DNA of 64,000 bases. Source: an uncultured Paracoccaceae bacterium. Lineage in GTDB: Bacteria > Pseudomonadota > Alphaproteobacteria > Rhodobacterales > Rhodobacteraceae. Position 1 is the first letter of the stretch; every line of letters begins with the position of its first letter. The position numbers and the translations under genes are program-made. The notes below the pieces were generated by a model. The model was not told where the DNA came from. It made no database searches and saw only the letters and a program-made list of their open reading frames with translations. Location of the stretch: positions 124,001 through 188,000 of the forward strand of contig CANNFU010000001.1 in assembly GCA_947503965.1 (NCBI GenBank), written 5' to 3'. Shown piece after piece: positions 52,788-62,100 of the stretch.

Positions 52788-53231
52788 ATGACACATCATT
52801 CTGAAATTGTCGGTGGGTGCCAATGCGGCGCGGTGCGCTACCGCGTCGCATCGCTGGGGCGTTCATCTGTTTGCCATTGCCGCATGTGCCAGCGTGCGTT
52901 CGGCGCGTTCTACGCCCCTTTGGTTATTGCGAATGGGCTGGAATGGACCCACGGCAACCGCCGCCTGTTCGCAAGCTCTAACCTCAGCCAGCGCGGGTTC
53001 TGCGGCGCATGTGGCACACCGCTGAGTCTTGAAAACTTCGACGATGATCAGGTCGAGATTGCGACTGGTACCCTTGATAATCCCGAACTTGCACCGCCTA
53101 CATTGCAGATCAATCATCGCTTTGCATGCAGCTTTGCCGATCGGATCGGGTCACTGCCTTTACCCGGTGATGAAACGATTGCGGAAAACGACGCGTGGAA
53201 CGCGAAAATCATCTCTTACCAGAAACCCTGA
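52788..53231 (+). CDS. GFA-family zinc protein
   Basis: A 147-residue protein of the glutathione-dependent formaldehyde-activating (Gfa/CENP-V) fold. Zinc ligands are visible: GGCQCGAVRY (about 11-13), CHCRMCQRAFG (about 31-36) and FCGACGTPLS (about 78-81). Most members are annotated by fold only, so formaldehyde metabolism should not be assumed. It is a single gene convergent with the carnitine dehydrogenase gene 29 bp away. Confidence 0.88.
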   Translation: MTHHSEIVGGCQCGAVRYRVASLGRSSVCHCRMCQRAFGAFYAPLVIANGLEWTHGNRRLFASSNLSQRGFCGACGTPLSLENFDDDQVEIATGTLDNPELAPPTLQINHRFACSFADRIGSLPLPGDETIAENDAWNAKIISYQKP

Positions 53232-53260
53232 ACGGGACCGAGCCGCAGCCTGCGGACGAT

Positions 53261-54721
53261 TTAGCCTTTGACCCCCACAGCCTTGCCCGCACCTAAGGGG
53301 AGCGGTAACGCACCATGCGCCTGCGCGATCGCGTTCAACGTCGCGGCAAGGTGAGGTGCCGGTTCGCTGGCCCGGCGCGTTGCAAGGCTGACATGGATCA
53401 ACATATGCTCGCCCGTCGCCAGTTCCCGGTCACCGTCAAACATCCGGTGGAACAGATGCATCTTCTTGCCCGCGCCCAGCAGCACCTGTGTCTCGATCCG
53501 GATCGTGGCACCTGCATGGACTTCGTCCAGATGCCGGATATGGGTTTCGGCAGTGAAAAAACTGCCGCCGCTGGCGATATAGTCGGCGTCGCAGCCAATC
53601 AGCAGCATCATCCGGTCGGTGGCGTCACCGAAGGCTTGCAGATACTTCGCCTCGTTCATATGCCCGTTATAGTCTGTCCAATCCAGCGGCACGACCCGGT
53701 TCACGGTGACGATGGGCTGGCTGAGATCATCGGGCAGTTTGACGTCGCCTTCGACCCGCCGATCCTGCGCGTTCAGCAAGGCCCCTGCCCCCCAATCCTG
53801 CGCCTTTAGCCCGCGCAGGATCGTGACAAGGTTATCATCGCGGGCGCGCTCCAGTTCGCGGATGCTGTAGGCACCCGATTGGGCGTCGGACTGATCGGCG
53901 ATCTGGTTGATCAGATCTTCGGTCAGGTCCGGCACATCCATCAGCTTAGTCCAGGGCCATTCCAGACAGGGTCCGAACTGTTCGATGAAATGGCGCATCC
54001 CCGCCTCGCCACCCGCAATCCTGTAGGTCTCAAACAGTCCCATCTGCGCCCAGCGCAAGCCAAAGCCATAACGGATGGCGTTGTCGATTTCCTCGGTCGT
54101 GGCGATGCCGTCCTTGATCAGCCAAAGCGCCTCGCGCCAGACAGCTTCAAGGAAACGGTCAGCGATATGCGCGTCAATTTCAGCCCGCAGGTGGAGTGGA
54201 TACATACCAAGGTCGGTCAGGATCGCCTTGGCTTTGGCCACCATCGGAGCCGAGTTCTTATCGGTTGTGACCAGTTCGACCAGCGGCAGCAGGTAGACCG
54301 GATTGAACGGATGGGTCACGACGATTTGGGCGGGCCGCGTGGCACAGCCTTGCAATTCGGACGGTTTGAAGCCGCTGGTCGAGGACCCGATCACCGCAGT
54401 CGGAATGCAATGCTCTTGGATGGTCTGGTAAACCTTCCGCTTGAGATCAAGCCGTTCAGGCACGCTTTCCTGAATCCAGCTTGCCCCCCGCACGGCGTCC
54501 GAGATCGTATCGTGAAAGCTCAACTTGCCTTCTGCAGGCAAGGCCACGTCTGAGAGCCCCGGCAAAGACCGCCGCGCGTTGGCAAGAACTTCGCCAATCT
54601 TGCGTTCGGCCTCCGGGTCCGGGTCGAACACCCGCACGTCCCAGCCCATCAGCAGGAACCGTGCCGCCCAGCCGCCGCCAATCACGCCGCCGCCGATAAT
54701 CGCCGCTGTGCCGCGTAACAT
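53261..54721 (-). CDS. Carnitine 3-dehydrogenase fused to betainyl-CoA thioesterase
   Basis: The N-terminal part (about residues 1-320) is an NAD-dependent 3-hydroxyacyl-CoA-dehydrogenase-like enzyme (AAIIGGGVIGGGWAARFLLMGWDVRVFDPD) that oxidises L-carnitine to 3-dehydrocarnitine. The C-terminal part (about 330-470) is a hotdog thioesterase (LDWTDYNGHMNEAKYLQAFGDATDRM) that would release glycine betaine from betainyl-CoA. Total length (486 aa) fits the known fusion. With the BKACE enzyme at 55479-56393 it covers the route carnitine, dehydrocarnitine, betainyl-CoA, glycine betaine. It is last of a four-gene leftward operon. Confidence 0.9.
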   Translation of the reverse strand: MLRGTAAIIGGGVIGGGWAARFLLMGWDVRVFDPDPEAERKIGEVLANARRSLPGLSDVALPAEGKLSFHDTISDAVRGASWIQESVPERLDLKRKVYQTIQEHCIPTAVIGSSTSGFKPSELQGCATRPAQIVVTHPFNPVYLLPLVELVTTDKNSAPMVAKAKAILTDLGMYPLHLRAEIDAHIADRFLEAVWREALWLIKDGIATTEEIDNAIRYGFGLRWAQMGLFETYRIAGGEAGMRHFIEQFGPCLEWPWTKLMDVPDLTEDLINQIADQSDAQSGAYSIRELERARDDNLVTILRGLKAQDWGAGALLNAQDRRVEGDVKLPDDLSQPIVTVNRVVPLDWTDYNGHMNEAKYLQAFGDATDRMMLLIGCDADYIASGGSFFTAETHIRHLDEVHAGATIRIETQVLLGAGKKMHLFHRMFDGDRELATGEHMLIHVSLATRRASEPAPHLAATLNAIAQAHGALPLPLGAGKAVGVKG

Positions 54722-54727
54722 CTGGTC

Positions 54728-54970
54728 TTACCCTGTATTGGCGGGGTTGTTGAATTCGTCCGCAGGTTCGGGTTCGCCGCGCACGGAAGGATCACAGGCG
54801 ATCATGGGCGTGTTTGCGTCACGGATGATCAGGCCACCGCGCGCGCGGCATTGCTCAAACGTCATGCGCCCGCCGATCACCATAAGTTCCTGATTACCAC
54901 CGCCGCCAAAGCCAGTGCCGCCTTCGCAGGCAGCAAGAAGCATCACAGTGCCGATTGCCAAACGTTTCAT
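54728..54970 (-). CDS. Small lipoprotein, 80 aa
   Basis: Function unknown. A lipoprotein signal with lipobox LLAAC (Cys15), a Gly-rich stretch and a compact segment with two Cys (TFEQCRARGGLIIRD, TPMIACDPS) that could form a disulfide. It overlaps the lipocalin gene by 4 bp and precedes the carnitine dehydrogenase by 6 bp, so it is part of the operon. Similar small lipoproteins with an EQC-RARGG segment occur across Rhodobacterales. Confidence 0.75.
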   Translation of the reverse strand: MKRLAIGTVMLLAACEGGTGFGGGGNQELMVIGGRMTFEQCRARGGLIIRDANTPMIACDPSVRGEPEPADEFNNPANTG

Positions 54971-55482
54971 TGTGTTACCTCTTCCAGTCGGCTCAGGTCA
55001 TAGCCGTTGAATGCCAGTACATCGCGCGCGGCATTCAGCCGGTCTTCGCGGATATCAGGGGTCCGGTTCAGAATCCAGCCTGCGCGTCCATTGGGGGCAC
55101 CAACAACGGCGGTTTGATAGTCTTCGTCGGTCCACAGAACCCAGTAATCCGCAGCCACGAACGGTACCGATGGGAACCGCACCTTGAGCCGTCCGGGTCC
55201 GACAATTTCCGCCGTCCCGGCGATGCGGGATTTCTCAGACCCATCCGCATTGCGACAGATATTGAGGACCGAGATCAGCCCATCTTCGCGCAACCCATAT
55301 TCTGCCGTCACGCCGACGCAGCCCGCCTCGAACGGGACGGGATAGCGCGCGACCTCGTACCAAAGGCCGAGATAGCGTTCAGGCTCGAACACAGCTTTGG
55401 ACGCGATGGGCGTATCGGTATCGCGATAGACCTCAAAAACGCCGCAGCCGGACAGCAAAAGCGCAAGGACAAGCGCCCTCAT
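54967..55482 (-). CDS. blc: Outer-membrane lipocalin (Blc-like)
   Basis: A 171-residue lipoprotein lipocalin. Signal with lipobox LLLSGC (Cys13), then the lipocalin signature RYLGLWYEVARYPVPFEAGC and beta strands (LKVRFPSVPFVAADYWVLWTDEDYQTAVVG) ending in the RTPDIREDRLNAARDVL helix. Blc proteins bind fatty acids or lysophospholipids. It overlaps both neighbours by 4 bp, placing a lipid-binding protein inside a carnitine catabolic operon. Confidence 0.9.
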   Translation of the reverse strand: MRALVLALLLSGCGVFEVYRDTDTPIASKAVFEPERYLGLWYEVARYPVPFEAGCVGVTAEYGLREDGLISVLNICRNADGSEKSRIAGTAEIVGPGRLKVRFPSVPFVAADYWVLWTDEDYQTAVVGAPNGRAGWILNRTPDIREDRLNAARDVLAFNGYDLSRLEEVTQ

Positions 55483-56393
55483 GCCGCCACCGGGGCACGT
55501 TTGGTAAGGCCGAGCTTGGTGCGGACCTCGTCCGGGCCGATCACGCGGGCGCCAAGGCTTTCGATGATACCAACCGCCCGTTCAACAAGTTGGGCATTGG
55601 TGGCAAGCACGCCTTTGTCCAGCATCAGGTTATCCTCCAGCCCCACACGCACATTTCCGCCCGCAAGGACTGCAGCCGCAACATAGGGCATCTGGGAACG
55701 GCCCAGACCGAAGGCGGAAAAGGTCCAGTCGTCGGGGATATTATTCACCATCGCCATGAAGGTGTTCAGATCATCAGGTGCACCCCAAGGCACGCCCATG
55801 CAAAGCTGCACCAATGCGGGACTATCGAGGAAACCGTCCTTGACCAGTTGCTTGGCGTACCAGAGATGGCCGGTGTCGAATGCCTCTATTTCCGGTTTCA
55901 CGCCAAGTTCAGTCATCATCTGCCCCATGGCCTGCAGCATGCCGGGCGTGTTGGTCATGACATAATCGGCTTCGGCAAAATTCATGGTGCCGCAATCGAG
56001 GGTACAGATTTCCGGCAGGCACTGGGCCACATGAGCGACACGTTCGGTTGCGCCCACCATGTCGGTGCCTGCCACCGTCGGCAGCGGCTGTTCGACACCA
56101 CCAAAGACCATGTCACCACCCATGCCGGCGGTCAGGTTCAGGATCACATCAACCTCTGCCGCGCGGATGCGGTCGGTGACGTCGCGGTAAAGCGAAAGGT
56201 CCCGGGATGGTACGCCCGTATCAGGGTCGCGCACGTGGCAATGCACGATGGCCGCCCCGGCCTTGGCCGCGTCAATGGCGCTGTCGGCGATTTGCTGTGG
56301 CGAACGGGGCACGTGGGGGCTGCGATCCTGGGTAGAGCCAGAGCCGGTGACAGCACACGTGATAAAGACTTCGCGGTTCATTTGCAGCGGCAT
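55479..56393 (-). CDS. Beta-keto acid cleavage enzyme (BKACE/DUF849), dehydrocarnitine type
   Basis: BKACE enzymes condense a beta-keto acid with acetyl-CoA; in this context 3-dehydrocarnitine plus acetyl-CoA would give betainyl-CoA and acetoacetate. The 304-residue TIM-barrel protein starts at ATG 56393 with GGAGG five bases upstream. Zinc and active-site motifs are visible: FITCAVTGSG, IVHCHVRDPDTG, ILNLTAGMGGD, GVKPEIEAFDTGHL and GGNVRVGLEDNL. It heads the operon with lipocalin, lipoprotein and carnitine dehydrogenase/thioesterase. No regulator is adjacent. Confidence 0.9.
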   Translation of the reverse strand: MPLQMNREVFITCAVTGSGSTQDRSPHVPRSPQQIADSAIDAAKAGAAIVHCHVRDPDTGVPSRDLSLYRDVTDRIRAAEVDVILNLTAGMGGDMVFGGVEQPLPTVAGTDMVGATERVAHVAQCLPEICTLDCGTMNFAEADYVMTNTPGMLQAMGQMMTELGVKPEIEAFDTGHLWYAKQLVKDGFLDSPALVQLCMGVPWGAPDDLNTFMAMVNNIPDDWTFSAFGLGRSQMPYVAAAVLAGGNVRVGLEDNLMLDKGVLATNAQLVERAVGIIESLGARVIGPDEVRTKLGLTKRAPVAA

Positions 56394-56640
56394 CGGTGCC
56401 TCCCGTCGCAGTTTCCCGGGACACTGTGCGAAATTGCCCGCCTGCACAAGCCAATCCTTGACAGGTCAGGGGTTGGTCTGGCACTCGGGTCGCATGACAA
56501 GTCTGACACATATCGCAGCGGTCTATTTTACCAGCGCCATATAACGGCGGCTGGGTTCTTTCTGACATCTGACATCAACAGCCGCCCGCAAGGGTGTTGT
56601 TTTGTGGTGTCCTTGCGGGTCAAAATCGCAAAGGGACGAC

Positions 56641-57099
56641 ATGAACACGATTTCGATTGAAAAGGCAGCACCCCGCGATCTGCCGCAGATACAAAAGCTG
56701 ATCAGGGACCTGTCGGCCTTTCATGGGGATGAGGCACAGGTGACGCTTGAGCAATTGCAGGCGTTGTTTTTTGGCGATCATGCCCCGGCGCTTGCGTTTG
56801 TGGCCCGTGCTCCGGGTGGGTTGGTGGGCTATGCTGGCGTTCTGAAAAAGGTGCAGATCCACTCGGCGCGACCGGGTTTCGACATCCAGCATCTGTATGT
56901 GGCCGAACGCTGCCGGGCGACAGGCGTGGGGCGGGCGTTGATTGCAGCGGTCAAGGATCATGCCGCAGCAGAAGGCGCGAAAGGTGTGACCATTGGGACC
57001 GCCCCGGACAACAAAACGGCGCAAGCGGCCTATCGCGGGATGGGACTGGAAGAGATCACAGACGCGGGTCCACGGTTCTGGATCGGGATTGAGGGGTGA
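56641..57099 (+). CDS. GNAT-family acetyltransferase
   Basis: A 152-residue GCN5-related N-acetyltransferase. The acetyl-CoA loop is RCRATGVGRALIAAVKDHA (R/Q-x2-G-x-G/A pattern), and IQHLYVAERCR and AQAAYRGMGLEEI are the flanking strands. ATG 56641 (MNTISIEKAAPRD) has a GGGACG upstream. It is monocistronic and divergent from the carnitine operon, with a gap of 247 bp in which no other gene is apparent. Substrate unknown. Confidence 0.85.
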   Translation: MNTISIEKAAPRDLPQIQKLIRDLSAFHGDEAQVTLEQLQALFFGDHAPALAFVARAPGGLVGYAGVLKKVQIHSARPGFDIQHLYVAERCRATGVGRALIAAVKDHAAAEGAKGVTIGTAPDNKTAQAAYRGMGLEEITDAGPRFWIGIEG

Positions 57100-57207
57100 G
57101 ATGGGTTGCAGCACCCATCAAACGGGCGAAGGGCCATGAGCGAAACGCACAATGCCCCGCAGCCATATCCGGCAAGTGCGCGTGACACATTCTCTTTTGG
57201 CCACAAT

Positions 57208-57558
57208 CTATCGGGCGGACTGCCACAATGCCTTAGCAATTGTGACACCAGACCCGTAGCGCGCTCGTATGGCGGCGACGGCCCATGGGGTGCTGTAAAT
57301 CGTGCGTTGCACATTCGTTCCGTAAGGCAGAAAGCCGGTCACCAGTCGGTTGCCGACCGCTGCCTCAGCCGACCCGAACAAAGCCTCTTCCACCGGGCGC
57401 ATGACCCTTTGCGACGCGCCGAAGGTCTGCGGGATCGTCGGCGAAATTTCGAATGAGCCGACAAGGATGACACGGTCAGACGGTATCGCTATGACAGCCA
57501 CGAGCAACTTCGGAAGCAACTTGCGGACGTCTTGGGTGCCTAAGTCGCTTGAAGGCAC
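57208..57558 (-). pseudogene. Possible gene remnant, 116 codons
   Basis: An open frame with a GTG start immediately after a stop codon and no good ribosome-binding site. The second half reads like real protein (EEALFGSAEAAVGNRLVTG, TIYSTPWAVAAIRARYG), but I recognise no family. It fills most of the 556-bp gap 57100-57655 between the GNAT and DUF1028 genes. I take it as a truncated or decayed gene; a small intact hypothetical is possible. Confidence 0.35.
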
Positions 57559-57654
57559 TCAGCGGGCGCGCACCTTACACATACATCAGCAAGATCTACG
57601 CGCCAGAGCTAGATCGGTAGATACTGAATCCAATTCTTTCGCGCCTTGTATGCG

Positions 57655-58407
57655 TCAAGGCAGTTCCGTTGCGAATGACCGGCTGGTCCATCCTGACGCT
57701 TTGCGGCGTGCCTCTTCTGCGGCAATGGCGGCGTCGATACCGCTGCGGTCCGCCAGACCTGAAAAGTTGTCAGCCGTCGGCATCACGTCAGCCACATGCA
57801 GAAAACGTTCGCCGGCAACGTCAAGCAGCCGACGCAGTTCGGCAAGCGGGTCCGGATGATCATCAGCGCGGATATCCAGCCAAGGGTAGTCATCCTTACG
57901 GTGAATACGCAGGGCCGCCGATTGGGTGCCCCGCTTATCGCCACCAGCAGCTGCCCCCGCCTCCATTGCGGTCAAAAGCCGCTCTGCAAAGGGCATGTCC
58001 ATGTTGGATTGATAGGCGGAAAGCGTATCGGCGATAACCTGCGGTCCCGCCAGCATGTTGCCCGCAACAGACACGCCGTCGCCAATCGCATGCCCGGCCC
58101 AGTCGACGCACGCGTCGCCCGTATGGGCCGCTGACTGGCCAGCACTGTCGATCAAGTGGATCTGGCGTTGCAGGCGGCCGTCATCGCGGGCGATCATATC
58201 GTGCAGAACGGCATCAGCAGTTTCACCCTGTGCCAGCCTTGCTGCCCCTTCCACACCCAGCATCGGGTTGATGAAAGCCTGTGTCGCCACCGCGCATTTG
58301 CCGCCGCGGATATGGGGCACCAATGCGCCCACGGCAAAGAATCGGCTGGCGACAGCAACGGCAAGATGTCCGGTCTCAGGATCACGGGCAACGATGGAAT
58401 AGGTCAT
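57655..58407 (-). CDS. DUF1028 family protein
   Basis: A 250-residue cytosolic protein of the DUF1028 family, which adopts an Ntn-hydrolase-like fold and often sits beside peptide or amidase genes. Clear family blocks are MTYSIVARDPETGHLAVAVASRFFAVGALVPHI, AVATQAFINPMLGVEGAARLA and ACVDWAGHAIGDGVSVAGNML. It is last in the dipeptide transporter/gamma-glutamyltransferase operon, 9 bp after ggt, suggesting a role in breakdown of the imported compound. Its reaction is not established. Confidence 0.9.
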   Translation of the reverse strand: MTYSIVARDPETGHLAVAVASRFFAVGALVPHIRGGKCAVATQAFINPMLGVEGAARLAQGETADAVLHDMIARDDGRLQRQIHLIDSAGQSAAHTGDACVDWAGHAIGDGVSVAGNMLAGPQVIADTLSAYQSNMDMPFAERLLTAMEAGAAAGGDKRGTQSAALRIHRKDDYPWLDIRADDHPDPLAELRRLLDVAGERFLHVADVMPTADNFSGLADRSGIDAAIAAEEARRKASGWTSRSFATELP

Positions 58408-58416
58408 GGTTCCTCC

Positions 58417-60204
58417 TTATCGGCCAACGGCATAGGCCTGCATCAGACGCGGTGTGGCGGCGGCGCGCATCAGGCCATTTGGATCCCGGCTGGCGGCGGT
58501 CATGCGGCCAACCGTCCAGGGTTCGGCCACGTGAAGATCGTGACCGCGCGCTTTGAGATCAGCCATGACCGCCTCTCCAAATGCCGGTTCCACCATCAGG
58601 TGCCCCGGCTGTGTGCCGCGCGGATAGAACGAGCTTTGGAAATGGCTTGTGTTGAACAGGGGCGCATCGATTGCGGCCTGCAGGTTCATATCGCCGTGCA
58701 CCAGGCGCAGGAACAGGATCAGCTGCCACTGGTCCTGTTGGTCTCCGCCCGGTGTTCCAAAGGCCAGCGAAGGAGTTCCGCGCCCGGCCATGGATGGGGA
58801 AAGCGTTGTCCGTGGACGCCGCCCCGGTGCAAGCGATGTTGGCAGGCCATCGGTCAGCCAGAACATTTGCGCACGCGAATTCAGCGGCATGCCCAGACCG
58901 GGAACAACCGGTGACGATTGCAGCCAACCCCCCGACGGCGTGGCAGAGACCATGTTTCCCCACTGGTCGATCACGTCAATATGGACAGTATCGCCGCGCT
59001 TTTCCGACAGATGCGCCATGGTCGGCTCACCCGCGCCCGCGCCGGGGGCCGCAACGCTATCCTTGGCTGAGCGTTTGATCGCCGCCTGCGTCCAAAGATC
59101 ATATCCTTCAATCTGGCCCGGTCTTTGATCCAGCGACGCCCGCAGCCCGATCAGCGCACGGCGCGTCGCCGCATAATCGCGCGACAGCAGGGTGTCAGTC
59201 GGGATTTCCGTATGGCTTGGGTCACCATAATAGGCCTCGCGATCCGCGAACGAGAGCTTCATGACTTCCGTCACCGTATGGACGAAATCGGCACCGTTCA
59301 GATCCATGTCGGCGATGCCTATGCCGTCAAGCAGCCGCAGGGATTGCAAAAGTGTTGGCCCCTGGCTCCACATGCCCACTTTCCAGACAGTCCAACCATG
59401 ATAATCGACAGAAAGCGGCGCTTCGTAGGTCGCCTGCCAGCCCGCCATGTCCTGCCCGGTCAGCACGCCCTTGCGACGCCCGCCAGCGGCGTCCATCACA
59501 CAAGCGTCTTTCAGATAGCTGTCAATCGCTTCGGCCACGAAACCTTCGTAAAAGGCGCGCCGCGCTGCCTCGATCTGGGCTTCGCGGCCTGATGCGGCCT
59601 CGGCCTCGGTCAGGATGCGGTCATATGTGTCGGCAAGCGCGGGGTTGCAGAACAGGCTTTCAGGGGCCGGGGCGGACCCGCCGGGCAACCAGGTTGCGTA
59701 AGATGTCGGCCATTCGTCACGGAAGAAATCCGCCAGCCCGTCAATCGTGGCCGATACGCGCGCGAGGGTGGGATGCCCGTGCCGCGCGTAATGGATGGCG
59801 GGTTCCAGCACATCGCGCAGCGGCAACCGGCCGTGGTCGCGCAGCATCAGCATCCACGCGCCAAACGCGCCGGGAATGACCGTGGCCAGCAAGCCTGAGC
59901 CCGGGACCATGTCCAGTCCTTCCGACTTGTAATGATCAATCGTGGCCCCCGCAGGGGCCGTGCCTTGGCCGCAGACCACATGGGGCGCATCTTCGCCTGC
60001 CAGATGGATCAGCGCGGGCAAATCGCCCAATGGGCCGCACAGATGCGATTCGACGACCTGCAGGACAAAGCCCATCGCGGCCGCTGCATCAACCGCCGTG
60101 CCCCCCTTTTCAAGGATCGACATGCCCACTGTTGATGCGATCCAGTGCGTCGAAGTGGCGACGCCGAAGGTGCCAAGGATCTCTGGTCTTGTGGTGAATT
60201 GCAT
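58417..60204 (-). CDS. ggt: Gamma-glutamyltransferase
   Basis: Ggt cleaves gamma-glutamyl bonds such as that of glutathione. The 595-residue precursor should self-process at the catalytic Thr in RGDTVHIDVIDQWGN (about residue 406) into large and small subunits. The large subunit contains ALIHLAGE and TVIPGAFGAWMLML; the small subunit ends with APGRRPRTTLSPSMAGR, FGTPGGDQQDQWQLILFLRLV. No signal peptide is visible at MQFTTRPEILG, so it is probably cytosolic and acts on peptides after import. It follows the DppC-type permease by 14 bp and precedes DUF1028. Confidence 0.92.
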   Translation of the reverse strand: MQFTTRPEILGTFGVATSTHWIASTVGMSILEKGGTAVDAAAAMGFVLQVVESHLCGPLGDLPALIHLAGEDAPHVVCGQGTAPAGATIDHYKSEGLDMVPGSGLLATVIPGAFGAWMLMLRDHGRLPLRDVLEPAIHYARHGHPTLARVSATIDGLADFFRDEWPTSYATWLPGGSAPAPESLFCNPALADTYDRILTEAEAASGREAQIEAARRAFYEGFVAEAIDSYLKDACVMDAAGGRRKGVLTGQDMAGWQATYEAPLSVDYHGWTVWKVGMWSQGPTLLQSLRLLDGIGIADMDLNGADFVHTVTEVMKLSFADREAYYGDPSHTEIPTDTLLSRDYAATRRALIGLRASLDQRPGQIEGYDLWTQAAIKRSAKDSVAAPGAGAGEPTMAHLSEKRGDTVHIDVIDQWGNMVSATPSGGWLQSSPVVPGLGMPLNSRAQMFWLTDGLPTSLAPGRRPRTTLSPSMAGRGTPSLAFGTPGGDQQDQWQLILFLRLVHGDMNLQAAIDAPLFNTSHFQSSFYPRGTQPGHLMVEPAFGEAVMADLKARGHDLHVAEPWTVGRMTAASRDPNGLMRAAATPRLMQAYAVGR

Positions 60205-60218
60205 TTGGTCTTCCTCGG

Positions 60219-61100
60219 TCAGTGATCGCGTGGGTCAAGCGCATCGCGCAGCCCATCGCCAAGCAGGTTAAAGCCGAGCACGACCAGAAAGATCGCAATG
60301 CCCGGCCACATGGCCATCCACGGCGCTTGCTCAAGAAACGCCTTGGCGGTGTTCAGCATTGACCCCCATGATGGCGACGGTGGCTGCTGACCCAGGCCCA
60401 GAAACGACAGTGATGCTTCGGCGATGATGGCGGCCGCGATTGTCAGCGTGGCCTGCACCAGAAGCGGCGGCACGATGTTGGGCAAAACATAGCGGCCAAT
60501 GATGGCCGGGTGCGACAGGCCCACTGCATGGGCACCTTCGACATAATCCTCAGTCACGACCTGCATCGTCTGGGCGCGGGCCAGCCGAATGAAAATGGGC
60601 ACAGCCGAGAGGCCAATCGCGATCATCGCATTGGTCAAGGATGGCCCCAGAAAAGCCGCCAGCGCGATGGCGAGGATCAGAAAGGGTGCGGCCAGCAACG
60701 CCTCTGTAAAGCGACTGATGATGGCATCGGTCCAACCGCGGCAATACCCGGCCAGAACACCAAGCGGAACACCGACAGCAACCGCAATCGCGACCGAGAC
60801 AACGCCAGCAAGAAGTGACGCCTGCGCGCCCCAGATCATACGCGACAGGATATCGCGCCCGATTTCATCTGTACCCAGCCAATGGGCGGCAGAGGGGGCC
60901 TTGCGCACAGCACCCCAGTCGGTTTCGGCGGGCCCCGGCATCGGCAGGACAGGTGCCAGCAAAGCAATGATGACAAAGGTCAGGACGATGCTGCCGCCAA
61001 CCATGGCAGAAACATTACGCCGCAGCTTCGCCCAGACGCGGCTTTGCTTGGGCGGCAGCGCCTCTGCCTTTGCGGCGGGAATATCGGTCAAAGCGCTCAT
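60219..61100 (-). CDS. Dipeptide/oligopeptide ABC transporter permease, DppC type
   Basis: A 293-residue inner-membrane permease with an N-terminal helix followed by five more and the binding-protein-dependent transport motif near EDYVEGAHAVGLSHPAIIGRYVLPNIVPPLLVQ. GTDEIGRDILSRMIWGAQASL is the typical DppC-type periplasmic segment. It overlaps the DppB-type gene by 4 bp (ATGA) and forms the channel with it. The neighbouring Ggt suggests gamma-glutamyl peptides as substrate. Confidence 0.93.
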   Translation of the reverse strand: MSALTDIPAAKAEALPPKQSRVWAKLRRNVSAMVGGSIVLTFVIIALLAPVLPMPGPAETDWGAVRKAPSAAHWLGTDEIGRDILSRMIWGAQASLLAGVVSVAIAVAVGVPLGVLAGYCRGWTDAIISRFTEALLAAPFLILAIALAAFLGPSLTNAMIAIGLSAVPIFIRLARAQTMQVVTEDYVEGAHAVGLSHPAIIGRYVLPNIVPPLLVQATLTIAAAIIAEASLSFLGLGQQPPSPSWGSMLNTAKAFLEQAPWMAMWPGIAIFLVVLGFNLLGDGLRDALDPRDH

Positions 61101-62041
61101 CTGTCCGACATCTTCGGGTTCAGAACGCGATAGAGCGCGTCAGACAGGATATTCATCAACACGAACGCGATGGCAGTGCAAAGGACAATGCCTTGAACGA
61201 CGGCGTAGTCACGGTTGAACACCGCATCGACGACCAGCTTGCCAAAGCCCGGAATGGTGAAAATCTGTTCGGTCAGGACGGCCCCCGCCAGAAGTTCACC
61301 GAATAACAGCGTGATCACCGTTACAACTGGCACCAGCGCGTTGCGCAACGCATGTCTGATGACAACGACCTTTTCAGACAACCCCTTGGCCCGCGCCGTA
61401 CGGACATAGTCCGATTGCAGCACACCCAGCATCGCAGAGCGCGTGTGCCGCATCAGCGTCGCGGCCAGCCCGGTACCCAGCACAAAGGCGGGCATCAGCA
61501 TGGTGCGGATCGATTGCAGCGGGTCTTCGCTGAAGGGTTGATAGCCGGATGCAGGCAACCAGCCCAGTTTGACCGACACAAGCAGGATCATCATGATCCC
61601 GAGCCAGAAATTCGGCACGGACAGCCCGGACAGCGCAACAACATTGGCGAGCCAGTCAATCCACGTGCCCTTGTGGTAGGCGGACAGGATCCCGGCCGGA
61701 ATGCCAATAACAACAGCGATGATCAGTGCCATGGTCGCCAGTTGCAGGGTCACCGGCAGCTTTTGCGCCAGCAGCGTCAGCACAGGTTGCTGGGTGCGTA
61801 GCGAAATACCCAGATCTCCGCGTAATGCATTCCCGATCCAGTGGAAATACTGCAGATAAAGCGGATCGTTCAGGCGATATTTTTCGCGCAGATACTCAAG
61901 AATTTCGGGATTGCGGTCTTCGCCTGCCAAGGCAAGTACCGGATCGCCCGGCAGCAGCTTTTGCAAGAAGAACACAAGCACGGAAATCAGCAGGATCGTC
62001 GGGATCGCGACCAAAAGCCTGTGTCCAATGAAACTGAGCAT
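61097..62041 (-). CDS. Dipeptide/oligopeptide ABC transporter permease, DppB type
   Basis: A 314-residue inner-membrane permease with the DppB start (LSFIGHRLLVAIPTILLISVLVFFLQKLLPGDPV) and EAA-type loop (SDYVRTARAKGLSEKVVVIRHALRNALVPVVT). Six helices are apparent. It lies between the binding-protein gene and the DppC-type gene. Confidence 0.93.
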   Translation of the reverse strand: MLSFIGHRLLVAIPTILLISVLVFFLQKLLPGDPVLALAGEDRNPEILEYLREKYRLNDPLYLQYFHWIGNALRGDLGISLRTQQPVLTLLAQKLPVTLQLATMALIIAVVIGIPAGILSAYHKGTWIDWLANVVALSGLSVPNFWLGIMMILLVSVKLGWLPASGYQPFSEDPLQSIRTMLMPAFVLGTGLAATLMRHTRSAMLGVLQSDYVRTARAKGLSEKVVVIRHALRNALVPVVTVITLLFGELLAGAVLTEQIFTIPGFGKLVVDAVFNRDYAVVQGIVLCTAIAFVLMNILSDALYRVLNPKMSDR

Positions 62042-62100
62042 GACAGCAACCTTTGTGAAAAAGGCCTCTGGCGGCAGAATTGCCGCCAGAGGATATGGCG

